NCBI RefSeq assembly: GCF_025813715.1
Contig: NZ_CP107532.1
Coordinates: forward strand, 1,240,001-1,304,000
Length of the DNA: 64,000 bases
Direction: 5' to 3'
DNA from: Methylobacterium sp. FF17
Lineage (GTDB): Bacteria > Pseudomonadota > Alphaproteobacteria > Rhizobiales > Beijerinckiaceae
This document shows, in pieces, positions 38,836 through 49,138 of this stretch. How positions within the stretch are numbered: the first letter of the stretch is position 1; each line of letters begins with the position of its first letter. A model generated the notes under the pieces. That model worked only from the letters and a program-made list of their open reading frames with translations. It had not been told where the DNA came from and did not search any database. Position numbers and translations under genes: made by a program.

Positions 38836-39864
38836 ATGCTGTTCAACGACTTGAACGAGGACCAGGCGCGGCAGACGATCGATGTCGAGCAGGTCTTCGC
38901 CGCCTACGACAGCGAACGGAGCGTTCTGGAACGACGCTTCTCGGGCGCCATGTCCTGGAAGACGGTTGCCGGCCGGGACTACCTCTACCGAAAGCGGGGA
39001 GAGACCTGGAAGTCCCTCGGACCACGCGCGCCCGAGACCGAAGCGATCGTCCGTCAATTCCATGACGGGCGGGCAGACCTCGCGGATCGGGTCGCCGGTC
39101 TGGCCAGACGCCTCGACGCCATGGCTCCCGTCAATCGCGCCCTGAAGCTCGGCCGCCTGCCGGTGATTGCAGGACGGATCCTGCGCGCTTTGCGCGGTGC
39201 GAAGCTGATCGGGAGCGGCATCGAGGTCGTCGGGACGAATGCCCTCTATGCCTACGAACGTCTGGCGGCCGTGCAGATCGCCGACGTGGACCTGTTGTTC
39301 GACGCGCGCCGCTCGCTCCGGCTCCTGACGCCGGACATCTCGGCGACGGGCCTCGCGGGTCTGCTGCGCAAGGTCGACCGATCGTTCGAGGTGATGGGGA
39401 AGGGTGGGTTCCGAGCCGTCAACCGCGACGGCTACGTGGTCGATCTGATCATGCCGACCACGAAGGATCGGATGGCGCGCCCGCCCAGAAGCCGCATCGG
39501 GTCGGACGGGGCCGATCTCGAGGCCGTGGAGATCGAGGGGCTGGCCTGGCTCGTGAACAGCCCGAAGGTGAATGCGACCGTGATCGATGCGCGCGGCTAC
39601 CCGCTCACGATGGTCGTCCCGGACCCACGGGCCTTCGCCCTGCACAAGCTGTGGCTCGCGTCGCGGGAGGATCGCGATCCTCTGAAGCAGGCGCGCGACC
39701 GGGCGCAGGCCGACCTCCTCGTCACTCTTGTCGCCATCCGCCTGCCGCACCTGCGCCTCGACGATCCGGCCCTGGGCGCCCTGCCCCTCGCGCTACGCGA
39801 GCAGGCCGCATCCCTGGCTCCGCCGCCCCCCGGAGGACCGTCTCCGCTGGAACCGGACTGGTAG
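38836..39864 (+). CDS. GSU2403-like nucleotidyltransferase-fold protein
   Basis: A 342-residue protein that I assign to the nucleotidyltransferase-fold family of GSU2403 (NTP_transf_8 type). The core motif is VVGTNALYAYERLAAVQIAD followed by VDLLFDARR near residues 133-160: a GT(N) helix and a DxD metal pair as in MNT/AbiEii-type enzymes. The N-terminal 90 residues are helical (RRFSGAMSWKTVAGRDYLYR) and the C-terminal half contains PDPRAFALHKLWLASREDR. The biochemical substrate is unknown; relatives range from antibiotic and tRNA modification to toxins. It lies after an MFS gene and convergent to tolB, 9 bases apart. No antitoxin-like neighbour is visible. Confidence 0.75.
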   Translation: MLFNDLNEDQARQTIDVEQVFAAYDSERSVLERRFSGAMSWKTVAGRDYLYRKRGETWKSLGPRAPETEAIVRQFHDGRADLADRVAGLARRLDAMAPVNRALKLGRLPVIAGRILRALRGAKLIGSGIEVVGTNALYAYERLAAVQIADVDLLFDARRSLRLLTPDISATGLAGLLRKVDRSFEVMGKGGFRAVNRDGYVVDLIMPTTKDRMARPPRSRIGSDGADLEAVEIEGLAWLVNSPKVNATVIDARGYPLTMVVPDPRAFALHKLWLASREDRDPLKQARDRAQADLLVTLVAIRLPHLRLDDPALGALPLALREQAASLAPPPPGGPSPLEPDW

Positions 39865-39873
39865 CCGCCAGCC

Positions 39874-41193
39874 CTACTTCCCCGCCAGCAGCGGCGACCA
39901 GGTCGGGTCCGAGGCATAGGAGGGGGTCGGCACCGGCTGCTCGACCTTGCCGGTGATGTCGACCATGTAGAGCTTGCCGCCACCCTGGCCGCCGGGGTCG
40001 CGGAAGAACAGCACGTACTGGCCGTTCGGCGCGAAGGTCGGCCCCTCGTTGTGGAAGCCTTCCGTCAGGACGCGCTCACCCGATCCGTCCGGCTTCATCA
40101 CGCAGATGGCGAAGCCGCCCTTGCGCTGGCGCGTGAAGGCGATGAGGTCGCCGCGCGGCGACCAGGCCGGCTGCGAGGCCGAGCCCTCGCCGAAGGAGAT
40201 GCGGGTCGGCGTCCCGCCCGAGGCGCCCATGACGTAGATCTGCTGCGAGCCGCCGCGATCCGATTCGAACACGATCTGGCTGCCGTCCGGCGAGAAGGTC
40301 GGCGAGGTGTCGATGGCGTTGCCGTTGGTGATCGGCGTCTGCGCCTTCGAGGCCAGATCCATGACCACGATGTCGGCGTTGCCGCCCTGCTGCACGCTCA
40401 TCACGAGGCGGCGGCCATCGGGCGAGAACCGTGGGCTGGTGCTCATCGAGTCGGACTTGCCCAGCGCCTGGCGCCCGCCGGTCTCCAGGTTGATGACCTG
40501 GATGCGCGGCTGCTGGCCGGTGGTCTGGGTCATGAAGGCGATGTCCTGGGTCGCCGGGGAGTAGCGCGGGGCGACCACGGCGTTCTCGCCGTTCGTGAGC
40601 GCGCGCACGTTGGCGCCGTCCTGGTCCATCACCATCAGGCGCTTGCGCCGGTTCTCCTTGGAGCCGGACTCGTCCACGAAGGCGATCCGGCTGTCGAACC
40701 AGGGGCCGAGGCCGGTGATCTTGGTGTAGACCGCATCCGAGATGAGGTGGCCGGTGCGGCGCGCATTGGCCGGATCGGTGCCGTATTGCTGGCCCGTCAT
40801 CTGCTGGCCGGAGGTCACGTCCCACAGCCGGAATTCGACCTTGAGCTTGCCCGAGGGATCGCGCGCGACGCGGCCGGTGATCAGGGCCTGCACCCCGGCC
40901 GCCTTCCACTTGTCGAAGCCCGGCACCGCATCGAAGCCGGGGGCTTCCGGGAATTTCGCCTTCTCGACAGGGGTGAAGTAGCCCGAGCGGCGCAGGTTGT
41001 TCGTCACCACGCTGGAGACGAGGAGCCCCAGGCTCGGATCGCCCGAGAAATCCGTGACCGCGATGGGCATCGGCTGGAACGAGCCACCGCCGATGCGCAG
41101 GTTGAGCTGCGCCTGTGCCGGGCCGATGGAGAACAGGGCGAGGGCCAGGAGGGCGAGGAGGGCTGCGAAGCGTGTGGAGGCAGTCGGAGGCAT
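39874..41193 (-). CDS. tolB: Tol-Pal system beta-propeller protein TolB
   Basis: Periplasmic protein that links Pal to the TolQRA motor during outer-membrane constriction. The 439-residue product has a signal peptide (FAALLALLALALFSIGPAQA), an N-terminal domain to about residue 165, and a six-bladed propeller built from repeats such as SPDGRRLVMSVQQGG, SPDGSQIVFESDRGG and SPRGDLIAFTRQRKG. It is separated from tolA by 141 bases. The gene that normally follows, pal, is not present; instead a convergent nucleotidyltransferase gene ends 9 bases away. Confidence 0.97.
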   Translation of the reverse strand: MPPTASTRFAALLALLALALFSIGPAQAQLNLRIGGGSFQPMPIAVTDFSGDPSLGLLVSSVVTNNLRRSGYFTPVEKAKFPEAPGFDAVPGFDKWKAAGVQALITGRVARDPSGKLKVEFRLWDVTSGQQMTGQQYGTDPANARRTGHLISDAVYTKITGLGPWFDSRIAFVDESGSKENRRKRLMVMDQDGANVRALTNGENAVVAPRYSPATQDIAFMTQTTGQQPRIQVINLETGGRQALGKSDSMSTSPRFSPDGRRLVMSVQQGGNADIVVMDLASKAQTPITNGNAIDTSPTFSPDGSQIVFESDRGGSQQIYVMGASGGTPTRISFGEGSASQPAWSPRGDLIAFTRQRKGGFAICVMKPDGSGERVLTEGFHNEGPTFAPNGQYVLFFRDPGGQGGGKLYMVDITGKVEQPVPTPSYASDPTWSPLLAGK

Positions 41194-41334
41194 GGGCGAT
41201 TCCGGAACGGGGAAGGTCGGCGGCGCGTGGCGCGCCCTCCCGGGACAGGAGGACGCCGACGCGGCCCGAAGGGGACCGAACGTCAGTTCGATGCAGGGAT
41301 CATCGGCAGGCCAGGGGTTCGACGAGGCATCGCA

Positions 41335-42714
41335 TCAGACCCGAGAGAACTCGAACTCCGCGTTGATGGCCTTCCAATCGTTGTAATACGGCGCGTACTG
41401 GGCGGGGATCTTGTAAGGCGCGCAGCGCCGGACCGCCCGCTGGGCCGCCTCGGCGATCGAGCGGTCCACCGCGTTGGCGCCGCCCCGCATGATCCGGGGC
41501 TCCGTGGTGAGCGTGCCGTCCGGGTTCAGACGGATGTCGAGCATCGGCAGGACGACACCCTGCGTCGCCCCCGGAGGAGCCACGTAGCAGCGTTCGATCT
41601 GCTGCTGGAGCATGCCCACCAGGGCGTCGCGCAGGGACGGCGACAGGCGCTGGGCATTTCCGGTGGCCGCTCCGAGGGACGCCGTGCGCTGCACCTCGCG
41701 CCCGGTGGCTCCCGTCGACTGGGACGGTGATTTGGAGGCGAGCAGCGCATGGATGTCGCCGGCGTTGAACTTGTCGGCGAGTTCGGCCTGCTTCTTGGCC
41801 TTGGCCTCCGCATCGGCCTTCGCCCGAGCATCCGCCATGGCCTTCGCCTTCGCTTTGGCGGCTGCGTCGGCCTTGGCTTTGGCGGCGGCCTCCGCCTTGG
41901 CTTTCGCCTCGGCCTCAGCTTCGGCGAGCTCCTTCTGGTGCTCGGCCTCCGCCTTGGCCTCCACCTCCTTCTCGGCCTTGGCCTCCGCGTCGGCTCTCGC
42001 CTTGGCCTCCGCCTTCGCCTTGCGGGCGGCCTCGGCTTTGACAGCCTCCGCCTTGGCGGCAGCCTCCGCCTTGGCGGCAGCCTCCGCCTTGGCGGCAGCC
42101 TCGGCCTTGGCCTCCGCCTCGGCTTCCTGCTTCTCGATCAGTTCGGCGAGTTGCTCGCGCTTGACCGCCTCGGCCTTCGCCTTCGCGGCGGACACCGCCT
42201 TGGCTTCGGCAGCCGCCTTCGCTTCCGCAGCGGCGGCGGCTTTGGCCTCGGCGGCCGCGGCGGCCTTCGCTTCGGCGGCGGCTTTGGCGGCTTCGGCCTT
42301 CGCAGCCTTCTCGGCCGCTTCCGCCTTGGCGGCCTTGGCGGCTTCGGCAGCCTCGCGCGGGTCGGGCTCGCTGGTGCGCAGGGGCATCTCCTCGGCGCTG
42401 GCCACCTTCATGTCGGCGGGACGCTTCGGGGGCGCGGGGGCATCGACCTTGGCGTTTTCCGGCTCGCGCTCCTCGGCCGCCTTGGCGAGGCGGTCGGCCC
42501 GCGGCATCGCGTTCGGCTGGGGCTTGTCGGCGTTGCGCTCGCCCTTGGTCAGCTCCGAAAACTGCTCCTCGGTCATCACTTCGACGGGCACACCCTCCTG
42601 CGCATCCGGCAGGGCCGGCGCGGCCACCGAGAGCAGGGCGACCGTCAGCAGGCCCACATGCGTGGCCGCCGAGACCCAGACACCCGGTTCATTGCGCTTG
42701 AAGGGAATCCGCAC
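41335..42714 (-). CDS. tolA: Cell-envelope integrity protein TolA
   Basis: Inner-membrane protein that spans the periplasm and transmits TolQR energy. The 459 residues comprise a membrane anchor (about 12-34, WVSAATHVGLLTVALLSVAA), a Pro/Lys-rich linker, a very long Ala/Glu/Lys coiled-coil helix (about 115-330, many KAEAAAKAE-type repeats), and a C-terminal domain (about 350-459, RDALVGMLQQQIERCYVAPP) with the VDRSIAEAAQRAVRRCAPYK ending. The two C-terminal cysteines probably form the conserved disulfide. It follows tolR by 12 bases. Confidence 0.95.
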   Translation of the reverse strand: MRIPFKRNEPGVWVSAATHVGLLTVALLSVAAPALPDAQEGVPVEVMTEEQFSELTKGERNADKPQPNAMPRADRLAKAAEEREPENAKVDAPAPPKRPADMKVASAEEMPLRTSEPDPREAAEAAKAAKAEAAEKAAKAEAAKAAAEAKAAAAAEAKAAAAAEAKAAAEAKAVSAAKAKAEAVKREQLAELIEKQEAEAEAKAEAAAKAEAAAKAEAAAKAEAVKAEAARKAKAEAKARADAEAKAEKEVEAKAEAEHQKELAEAEAEAKAKAEAAAKAKADAAAKAKAKAMADARAKADAEAKAKKQAELADKFNAGDIHALLASKSPSQSTGATGREVQRTASLGAATGNAQRLSPSLRDALVGMLQQQIERCYVAPPGATQGVVLPMLDIRLNPDGTLTTEPRIMRGGANAVDRSIAEAAQRAVRRCAPYKIPAQYAPYYNDWKAINAEFEFSRV

Positions 42715-42726
42715 CGCCGGCGCCCG

Positions 42727-43173
42727 CTACTTCTGGTCCGGCTCGGTGACGAGGGCGACCTTCTTGAAGCCCCCGCCGGTCACGATCGCCATCACCTGAG
42801 CGACGCGGCCGTAATCGACCCGCTTGTCGCCACGCACAAAGACGCGCTCCTCGAAGCCGGATTTCGACGTCTCGATGAGCTTGGGCACGATGGTGTCGTC
42901 GGAGAGTTCGCTCTCGCCGAGGAAGATCTGGCCCGACTGACGGATCGAGAGGGTTACCGGCTTGGTGTCGGAGTTGAGGGGGCTCGCCTTCGATTGCGGC
43001 AGGTCGAGGGGTACGCCCACCGTCATCATCGGGGCGGCCACCATGAAGACGATGAGCAGCACGAGCACGACGTCGATGAACGGCGTCATGTTGATCTCGT
43101 TGATGGCGCCGCTGCGACGGCCGCGACGGCGCCGCTTGCCGCCGCCCTGCGCTGCTCCGTGGGCCATGCCCAT
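42727..43173 (-). CDS. tolR: Tol-Pal system protein TolR
   Basis: ExbD-type partner of TolQ, 148 residues. A basic N-terminus (KRRRRGRRSGAINEINMTPF) leads into the membrane helix IDVVLVLLIVFMVAAPMMTV, whose Asp is the proton-carrying residue. The periplasmic domain has the typical IRQSGQIFLGESEL and VRGDKRVDYGRVAQVMAIV. It lies between tolQ and tolA on one strand. Paralogous to exbD near 21.8 kb. Confidence 0.96.
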   Translation of the reverse strand: MGMAHGAAQGGGKRRRRGRRSGAINEINMTPFIDVVLVLLIVFMVAAPMMTVGVPLDLPQSKASPLNSDTKPVTLSIRQSGQIFLGESELSDDTIVPKLIETSKSGFEERVFVRGDKRVDYGRVAQVMAIVTGGGFKKVALVTEPDQK

Positions 43174-43202
43174 GTCGGTTCCTCAGGCTATCGGGATGTA
43201 GG

Positions 43203-43919
<717 letters not shown>

Positions 43920-44128
43920 GACACGATCCTTGGAATAAACCCCACGCGGAGCCGTGACGGAACCGGCGGCCCGACCCTCGCGCATCAACCGGAACTTCGA
44001 GCGATTTCAACGCTCAATGCTGGGTGAATCTGTCGAAAGTATGGGCCCGACGGCGTCGTCTTGCGCGGTGCAGCACGTCGCCCGCATCGACAGTTTAAGC
44101 GCCCGTCAGGGTTAAGGATCGGTTGACA

Positions 44129-44554
44129 TCACACGGAGAGCTGGCCGCCCAGCGCCATGCGCAGACTGTCGGGCAGGCGGATCGCCCGGCCGTCGCGGAC
44201 GCAGGCGACGACGACCTCGGCCTTCACCAGGAGTTCGTCCCCGCGCCGGACCTCCTGGGCGAGGTGCATCGAGGCGCCCTTCATCGTGGCGGTCCAGGTC
44301 CGGATGTCGAGGAGGTCGTCCATCCGCGCGGGCTTGGCATAGTCGATTACCATGCGGCGCACGACGAAATGCAGGCCCGCGGCGTCCCGATGAAGGTCCG
44401 ACTGGTCGCCGGCCAACCCGCGCAGCAACTCGGTGCGCCCGCGCTCCATGAAGCGCAGGTAGCTCGCGTGATAGACGAACCCGGAGAAGTCGGTGTCCTC
44501 GTAATAGACGCGCACCGGCAGGGTGTGGATGCCGGGTCTCTCGGGTTGGGTCAA
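44129..44554 (-). CDS. ybgC: Tol-Pal-associated acyl-CoA thioesterase
   Basis: Hot-dog fold thioesterase of 141 residues. The catalytic region VRVYYEDTDFSGFVYHASYL near residue 15 carries the conserved YxDTDxxGxVYHxxY motif, and RFMERGRTELLR follows as in YbgC. The family hydrolyses acyl-CoA thioesters and is usually encoded first in the tol operon. Here it lies 209 bases upstream of tolQ on the same strand, so a shared transcript is plausible but a separate tolQ promoter is possible. Confidence 0.95.
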   Translation of the reverse strand: MTQPERPGIHTLPVRVYYEDTDFSGFVYHASYLRFMERGRTELLRGLAGDQSDLHRDAAGLHFVVRRMVIDYAKPARMDDLLDIRTWTATMKGASMHLAQEVRRGDELLVKAEVVVACVRDGRAIRLPDSLRMALGGQLSV

Positions 44555-44915
44555 GCAAGCCTCCCGGTGGGGTTCGGCGCGGAGCGCGATTGCCCGCCCA
44601 TGCCAAGGCGCTCGGGCCCTAGGCCTTTGTGATTGCGGTCTGTTTTCAAGGAAACAGATCGCCTTTCGTCGACGCGACGCTCTACCAGAACCGCACGGAT
44701 CGACAACCCAGCGACGGAGATCCGAGGGAGCTCCAACGGACGTTCATCCAGCGTGGTCGCGTCATTCTGGTCGTGCCGCGACGGACGGATCCCAGCGCCG
44801 GCTTGACGCCGGGCGCCGTTTCGGATGGGCAGGGAGACCCAGGCCGTGGTCTCGCCAGGGCGAGAGCGGCCTCGGCTCAGACCCGATCCCCAGCGAGTCG
44901 TTTCAGGAGAGCCCC
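44555..44915. other. Intergenic region between ybgC and a YARHG-domain gene
   Basis: This 361-base spacer lies between divergent genes. It contains an 11-bp stem with one G-U pair (GCGGTCTGTTT at 44635-44645 with AAACAGATCGC at 44652-44662, loop TCAAGG) about 80 bases upstream of ybgC. The frames passing through are not protein-like. A good AGGAGA ribosome binding site for the rightward gene is at its right end. Promoter boxes could not be assigned with confidence. Confidence 0.5.
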
Positions 44916-45179
44916 ATGCGCAAGTCTGCGTTCCTTGCCCTCGTCCTCCTGTCGGCCGGCCCGGCAAGGGCGGACTTTCCCTGCGACGCGCTGTGGGCGG
45001 AGCGCAATGCCGTCTATGCGGATGCAGGGTACTGCTTTCGCACGCCGCGCGGGATCAAGGCCTTCGGCAATGCCGGATGCCGGTTCGATGAGATCCGCGA
45101 CGTGCCGCTTTCCGAACGCAAGCGACAGGACGTGGCCGACATCCTTCGCGAAGAGCGTCGGAACGGCTGCCGTGATTAG
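44916..45179 (+). CDS. Small secreted YARHG-domain protein
   Basis: An 87-residue protein with a signal peptide (MRKSAFLALVLLSAGPARA) and a mature part that matches the YARHG extracellular domain: CDALWAERNAVYADAGYCF followed by RTPRGIKAFGNAGC. AGGAGA lies 5 bases before the ATG. Three or four cysteines suggest disulfides. YARHG domains are found in secreted or membrane-attached proteins, and their function is unknown. The gene is isolated between ybgC and ruvB. Confidence 0.8.
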   Translation: MRKSAFLALVLLSAGPARADFPCDALWAERNAVYADAGYCFRTPRGIKAFGNAGCRFDEIRDVPLSERKRQDVADILREERRNGCRD

Positions 45180-45387
45180 GGGGGCGCCGGACAGCCGAGT
45201 CTTCGGGCGGTGGGAGCACCCAAGACCTTAACGGTGACGATCTGTAGGGTGACGCCGAGACGCACCTGGCAAGGCCGAACGCGTGAGCGCCGGTGCCACT
45301 CCCCGGCAGGCCATACCCGCGAGCCCCTGCACCGGCGTACGCCGCGCGCCCCGGCCTCGATGGCCGGCTGTGGGACGGGCGGCGCGC

Positions 45388-46497
<1,110 letters not shown>

Positions 46498-46675
46498 ACG
46501 GACTCTCGGTGGTGGGCGGCGGCGCCCGTGTCCATCATCTGTTCTCGTGGCCGATGTCGCATAAAGGCGCCGGTCGCGCTACATTCCGATGGCGGCGCAG
46601 GGCCCCAATGGAATGCTGGCCTGCACGAAGCGCGCGGGATTCGCCGTAGTCGGTGCATCACCGGAATTCGAACGG

Positions 46676-47230
46676 ATGGCCCTCGACGATTTCGAGGAGC
46701 TGCTGGCCGACAAGCCCCGCAACAAGAGCTGGGAGCTGATCGGCGGCCGCGTGGTCCGGATGATGGTCGGCGCGCGCTGGGAGCATGCGCGCATCGTCCA
46801 GAACATCGCCCTGGGCCTGGAAGTCGGCTTCCGTGCCGAAGGATCGTCCTGCCAGACCTTCACCGAAACGTTTTACATGAAGAGCAAACCCCTGGAGGCC
46901 GCGATGCTTCCGGACGTGCTCGTCGTCTGCGGCGACATCGAACCGGGCGCGACCTCGGTCGAGAATCCCACGGTTCTGGTCGAGGTACTCTCACCCGGGA
47001 CCGAGGAGCAGGATCGCTTCGAGACGTGGGCCGTCTATCCGCAGCTCGCCTTGCTTCAGCATGATGTGCTCGTGACGCGGGACCGACCCCATCTCGAAGT
47101 CTTCGACCGCGTCGAGGGGCGCTGGGGCGGGTTCCGGGTCATCGATGGCCTCGACGAAGTCCTCGATCTCCCGACGATCCCGGCCCTGCTGCCCCTGTGT
47201 GACATCGACTTTCGCGTCTTGGGGACGTAG
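46676..47230 (+). CDS. Uma2-family (DUF820) restriction-endonuclease-fold protein
   Basis: Predicted PD-(D/E)XK nuclease-fold protein of 184 residues. The start MALDDFEELLADKPRNKSWE gives the usual family length; ATG codons at 46589 and 46613 would add 21-29 residues, and no strong ribosome binding site settles the matter. Core motifs are LIGGRVVRMMVGARWEHARI, LPDVLVVCG and VLVEVLSPGTEEQDR. Many homologues have EKW after this block, whereas here it is ETW, so the usual lysine is missing. The function of Uma2 proteins is largely unknown. It is the only rightward gene between ruvB and yceI. Confidence 0.82.
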   Translation: MALDDFEELLADKPRNKSWELIGGRVVRMMVGARWEHARIVQNIALGLEVGFRAEGSSCQTFTETFYMKSKPLEAAMLPDVLVVCGDIEPGATSVENPTVLVEVLSPGTEEQDRFETWAVYPQLALLQHDVLVTRDRPHLEVFDRVEGRWGGFRVIDGLDEVLDLPTIPALLPLCDIDFRVLGT

Positions 47231-47293
47231 GCCGTCCGCGTAAGCTGACCAAGTCAGCGCCGGGCATAGCGCCCGGCGCCCTCGACGTCCGGC

Positions 47294-47791
47294 CTACTCG
47301 GCTTCCGGCGCGATTGGCTCCAGGCCGCCGATGTGGCGCTGGGCGTAGAGCGGCAGGCCGATCTGCGAGATCAGCTCCAGCTGCGTCTCCAAGAAGTCGA
47401 TATGACCTTCCTCGTCCTCGGCCAGATCCTCGAACAGACGCTTCGAAACGCGGTCGTTGATCGAATCGCAGTACTTCGCCGCCTCGAGGTAGAGGCTCCG
47501 CGCCTCGTTCTCGGCGGCAAGATCGCACTCGATGATTTCCTGGACGTTCTGGCCGATCCGCAGGGGATCGAGTTCCTGCAGATTCGGAAAGCCGTCGAGG
47601 AACAGGATCCGGTCGATGAACCGATCCGCGTGGTTCATCTCCTCGATCGATTCCTTGCGCCAGAACTTGGCGAGATCGATGTAACCCCAATCGTTGAGCA
47701 TGCGGAAATGCAACCAATACTGGCTGACCGCCGTAAGCTCGCTGCGCAGTCCCCGATTGAGGTACTCGACGACCTTCGCATCACCCTTCAT
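47294..47791 (-). CDS. bfr: Bacterioferritin
   Basis: Haem-containing 24-mer ferritin that oxidises and stores iron. In 165 residues all ferroxidase ligands are in place (Glu18, Glu51, His54, Glu94, Glu127, His130), and the haem ligand Met52 is present. It follows bfd by 61 bases on the same strand. Bfd reduces Bfr to release iron, so the pair is a storage-and-release unit, probably expressed from a promoter upstream of bfd. Confidence 0.97.
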   Translation of the reverse strand: MKGDAKVVEYLNRGLRSELTAVSQYWLHFRMLNDWGYIDLAKFWRKESIEEMNHADRFIDRILFLDGFPNLQELDPLRIGQNVQEIIECDLAAENEARSLYLEAAKYCDSINDRVSKRLFEDLAEDEEGHIDFLETQLELISQIGLPLYAQRHIGGLEPIAPEAE

Positions 47792-47852
47792 CCGCCCAAT
47801 CTCCCTTGAGGCCTATCCGCCGGAGGGGAGCTTCAGCACCCGGCATGGGTGC

Positions 47853-48110
47853 TCAGGCGGCGACCCCCTCCTCCGCAGTTTGGACCTTGACCAAACTACA
47901 GGAGCTCGCGCAAGTCGCCGTGCACGCATGGGTGGCTTCGTCGAGGGCATTCTGCAGGATCGACCGGATGGTGCGGGCGCAGCGTCCGCATTTGGGGCTG
48001 CATCCGAGACAGGCTTGGACCTGCGCCGGGGTGCGCGGGCAATCCGGCCCCCGGTGGAGACAGGCGCGGACCGCGCGGTCGGACAGGACGTTGCAGGAAC
48101 AGACGATCAT
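47853..48110 (-). CDS. bfd: Bacterioferritin-associated ferredoxin (BFD-like [2Fe-2S])
   Basis: Small [2Fe-2S] protein that delivers electrons to Bfr haem for iron mobilisation. The 85 residues begin MIVCSCNVLSDRAVRACLHR; the cluster cysteines are C4 and C6 of VCSC and the later pair in CLGCSPKCGRC. After about residue 60 there is a Cys-containing tail (HACTATCASSCSLVK) longer than in E. coli Bfd, possibly able to bind more metal. It is the first gene of bfd-bfr. Confidence 0.92.
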   Translation of the reverse strand: MIVCSCNVLSDRAVRACLHRGPDCPRTPAQVQACLGCSPKCGRCARTIRSILQNALDEATHACTATCASSCSLVKVQTAEEGVAA

Positions 48111-48249
48111 GCGGGACCGTGACTCGTGCGGGGCTGTGCCGTGGGGGTGAGGCCACCGGGCTGAGGGTTCACCCGATCACTTCGTCGAATCTGGGGCGGC
48201 GGCATGCCGGACCTCGAAAGCCGAGGCCGTACATGGATTTGGAGATTAC

Positions 48250-48284
48250 CTTAGAACTATTGAAAACTGCTGTATTATCAGCAG
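48250..48284 (-). promoter_or_regulatory. Candidate Irr/iron-responsive site and inverted repeat upstream of bfd
   Basis: In the 257-base spacer upstream of bfd, CTTAGAACTATTGAAAA (48250-48266) resembles the rhizobial iron control element (TTTAGAA-N3-TTCTAAA): 6 of 7 and 5 of 7 positions match in the two arms. It is followed at once by the inverted repeat CTGCTGTATTATCAGCAG (48267-48284). This is the most AT-rich point of the spacer, as expected for a promoter. The match is partial. Confidence 0.4.
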
Positions 48285-48367
48285 GTTAGCGTCCTCCCCT
48301 CCATCTGGCAACGGATATCGCCCGGGTCAAGGGCACAATTCACTCGTGGACGAGGGATCGCCCCGCG

Positions 48368-48985
48368 TCAGCGCGCGAGTTCCCGCAGGCCGAGGCGGAT
48401 CAGGGTCTTGGCCTCCGCCCCCTCGCCGGCCCCCTTCAGTGCCTCGGCGATGGCGGCCGAGGCCTGGACCGGGGCGTAGCCGAGGTTGACCAGCGCCGAG
48501 ATTGCATCGGTGACGGGTTGCGGCGCGGTCCGGTCTTCCACGGCGCCCGAGAGCGAAATCACGGCCGGGTCGATGGAGGCGAAGGCCGGGGCCTTGTCCT
48601 TGAGTTCCGCCACGATCCGGGCGGCGAGACGAGGACCGACGCCGGGCGCGCGCGCCACCCCGACCTTGTCGCCCATGGCGATGGCCGAGGCGAGGGCCGA
48701 GGGCTCGAGCACCGAGAGCAGCCCGAGGGCCACCTTGCTCCCCACCCCCTGCACGGTCTGGAGGAGCCGGAACCACTCGCGCTCGGCATCCGAGCGGAAG
48801 CCGTAGAGGCGGATCATATCCTCGCGGACATGGGTCTCGATGGCGAGATCCGCCGCCTCGCCGACACCGGGCAGGCGCTGGAGCGTGCGGGCCGAGCAAT
48901 GGACGACGTAGCCGACACCCTGCACGTCGAGGATCACGAAATCCTCGCCGTAGGAATCCACCACGCCTTTGAGCTTGCCGATCAT
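48368..48985 (-). CDS. ruvA: Holliday junction branch migration protein RuvA
   Basis: Tetrameric protein that binds four-way DNA junctions and recruits RuvB. The 205-residue product begins [20 protein letters not shown] (OB fold). Helix-hairpin-helix motifs are seen in [20 protein letters not shown] and [20 protein letters not shown], and a C-terminal RuvB-binding domain ends [10 protein letters not shown]. Unlike the usual ruvCAB operon, yceI and a membrane protein lie between ruvC and ruvA here. Confidence 0.97.
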   Translation of the reverse strand: MIGKLKGVVDSYGEDFVILDVQGVGYVVHCSARTLQRLPGVGEAADLAIETHVREDMIRLYGFRSDAEREWFRLLQTVQGVGSKVALGLLSVLEPSALASAIAMGDKVGVARAPGVGPRLAARIVAELKDKAPAFASIDPAVISLSGAVEDRTAPQPVTDAISALVNLGYAPVQASAAIAEALKGAGEGAEAKTLIRLGLRELAR

Positions 48986-49138
48986 CGTCCCACCGTCATC
49001 CGTACCGGAGCCGCCTGCCTACAAGCCCGCGCGGGGGAGCGCCATGCGCGCAAACGATCGGACGGACACGGCCTTGAGGCAGGCTGGCGTTCGTGGAATC
49101 ACGGGCACCCTGCTTCGACCCTCACGGATGACCGACCG

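Noticed and set aside
41612..42799. A long Ala/Ser-rich plus-strand frame opposite tolA
   Set aside because: It is the complement of the repetitive Ala/Glu/Lys coding sequence of tolA. It has no start signal or family motif.
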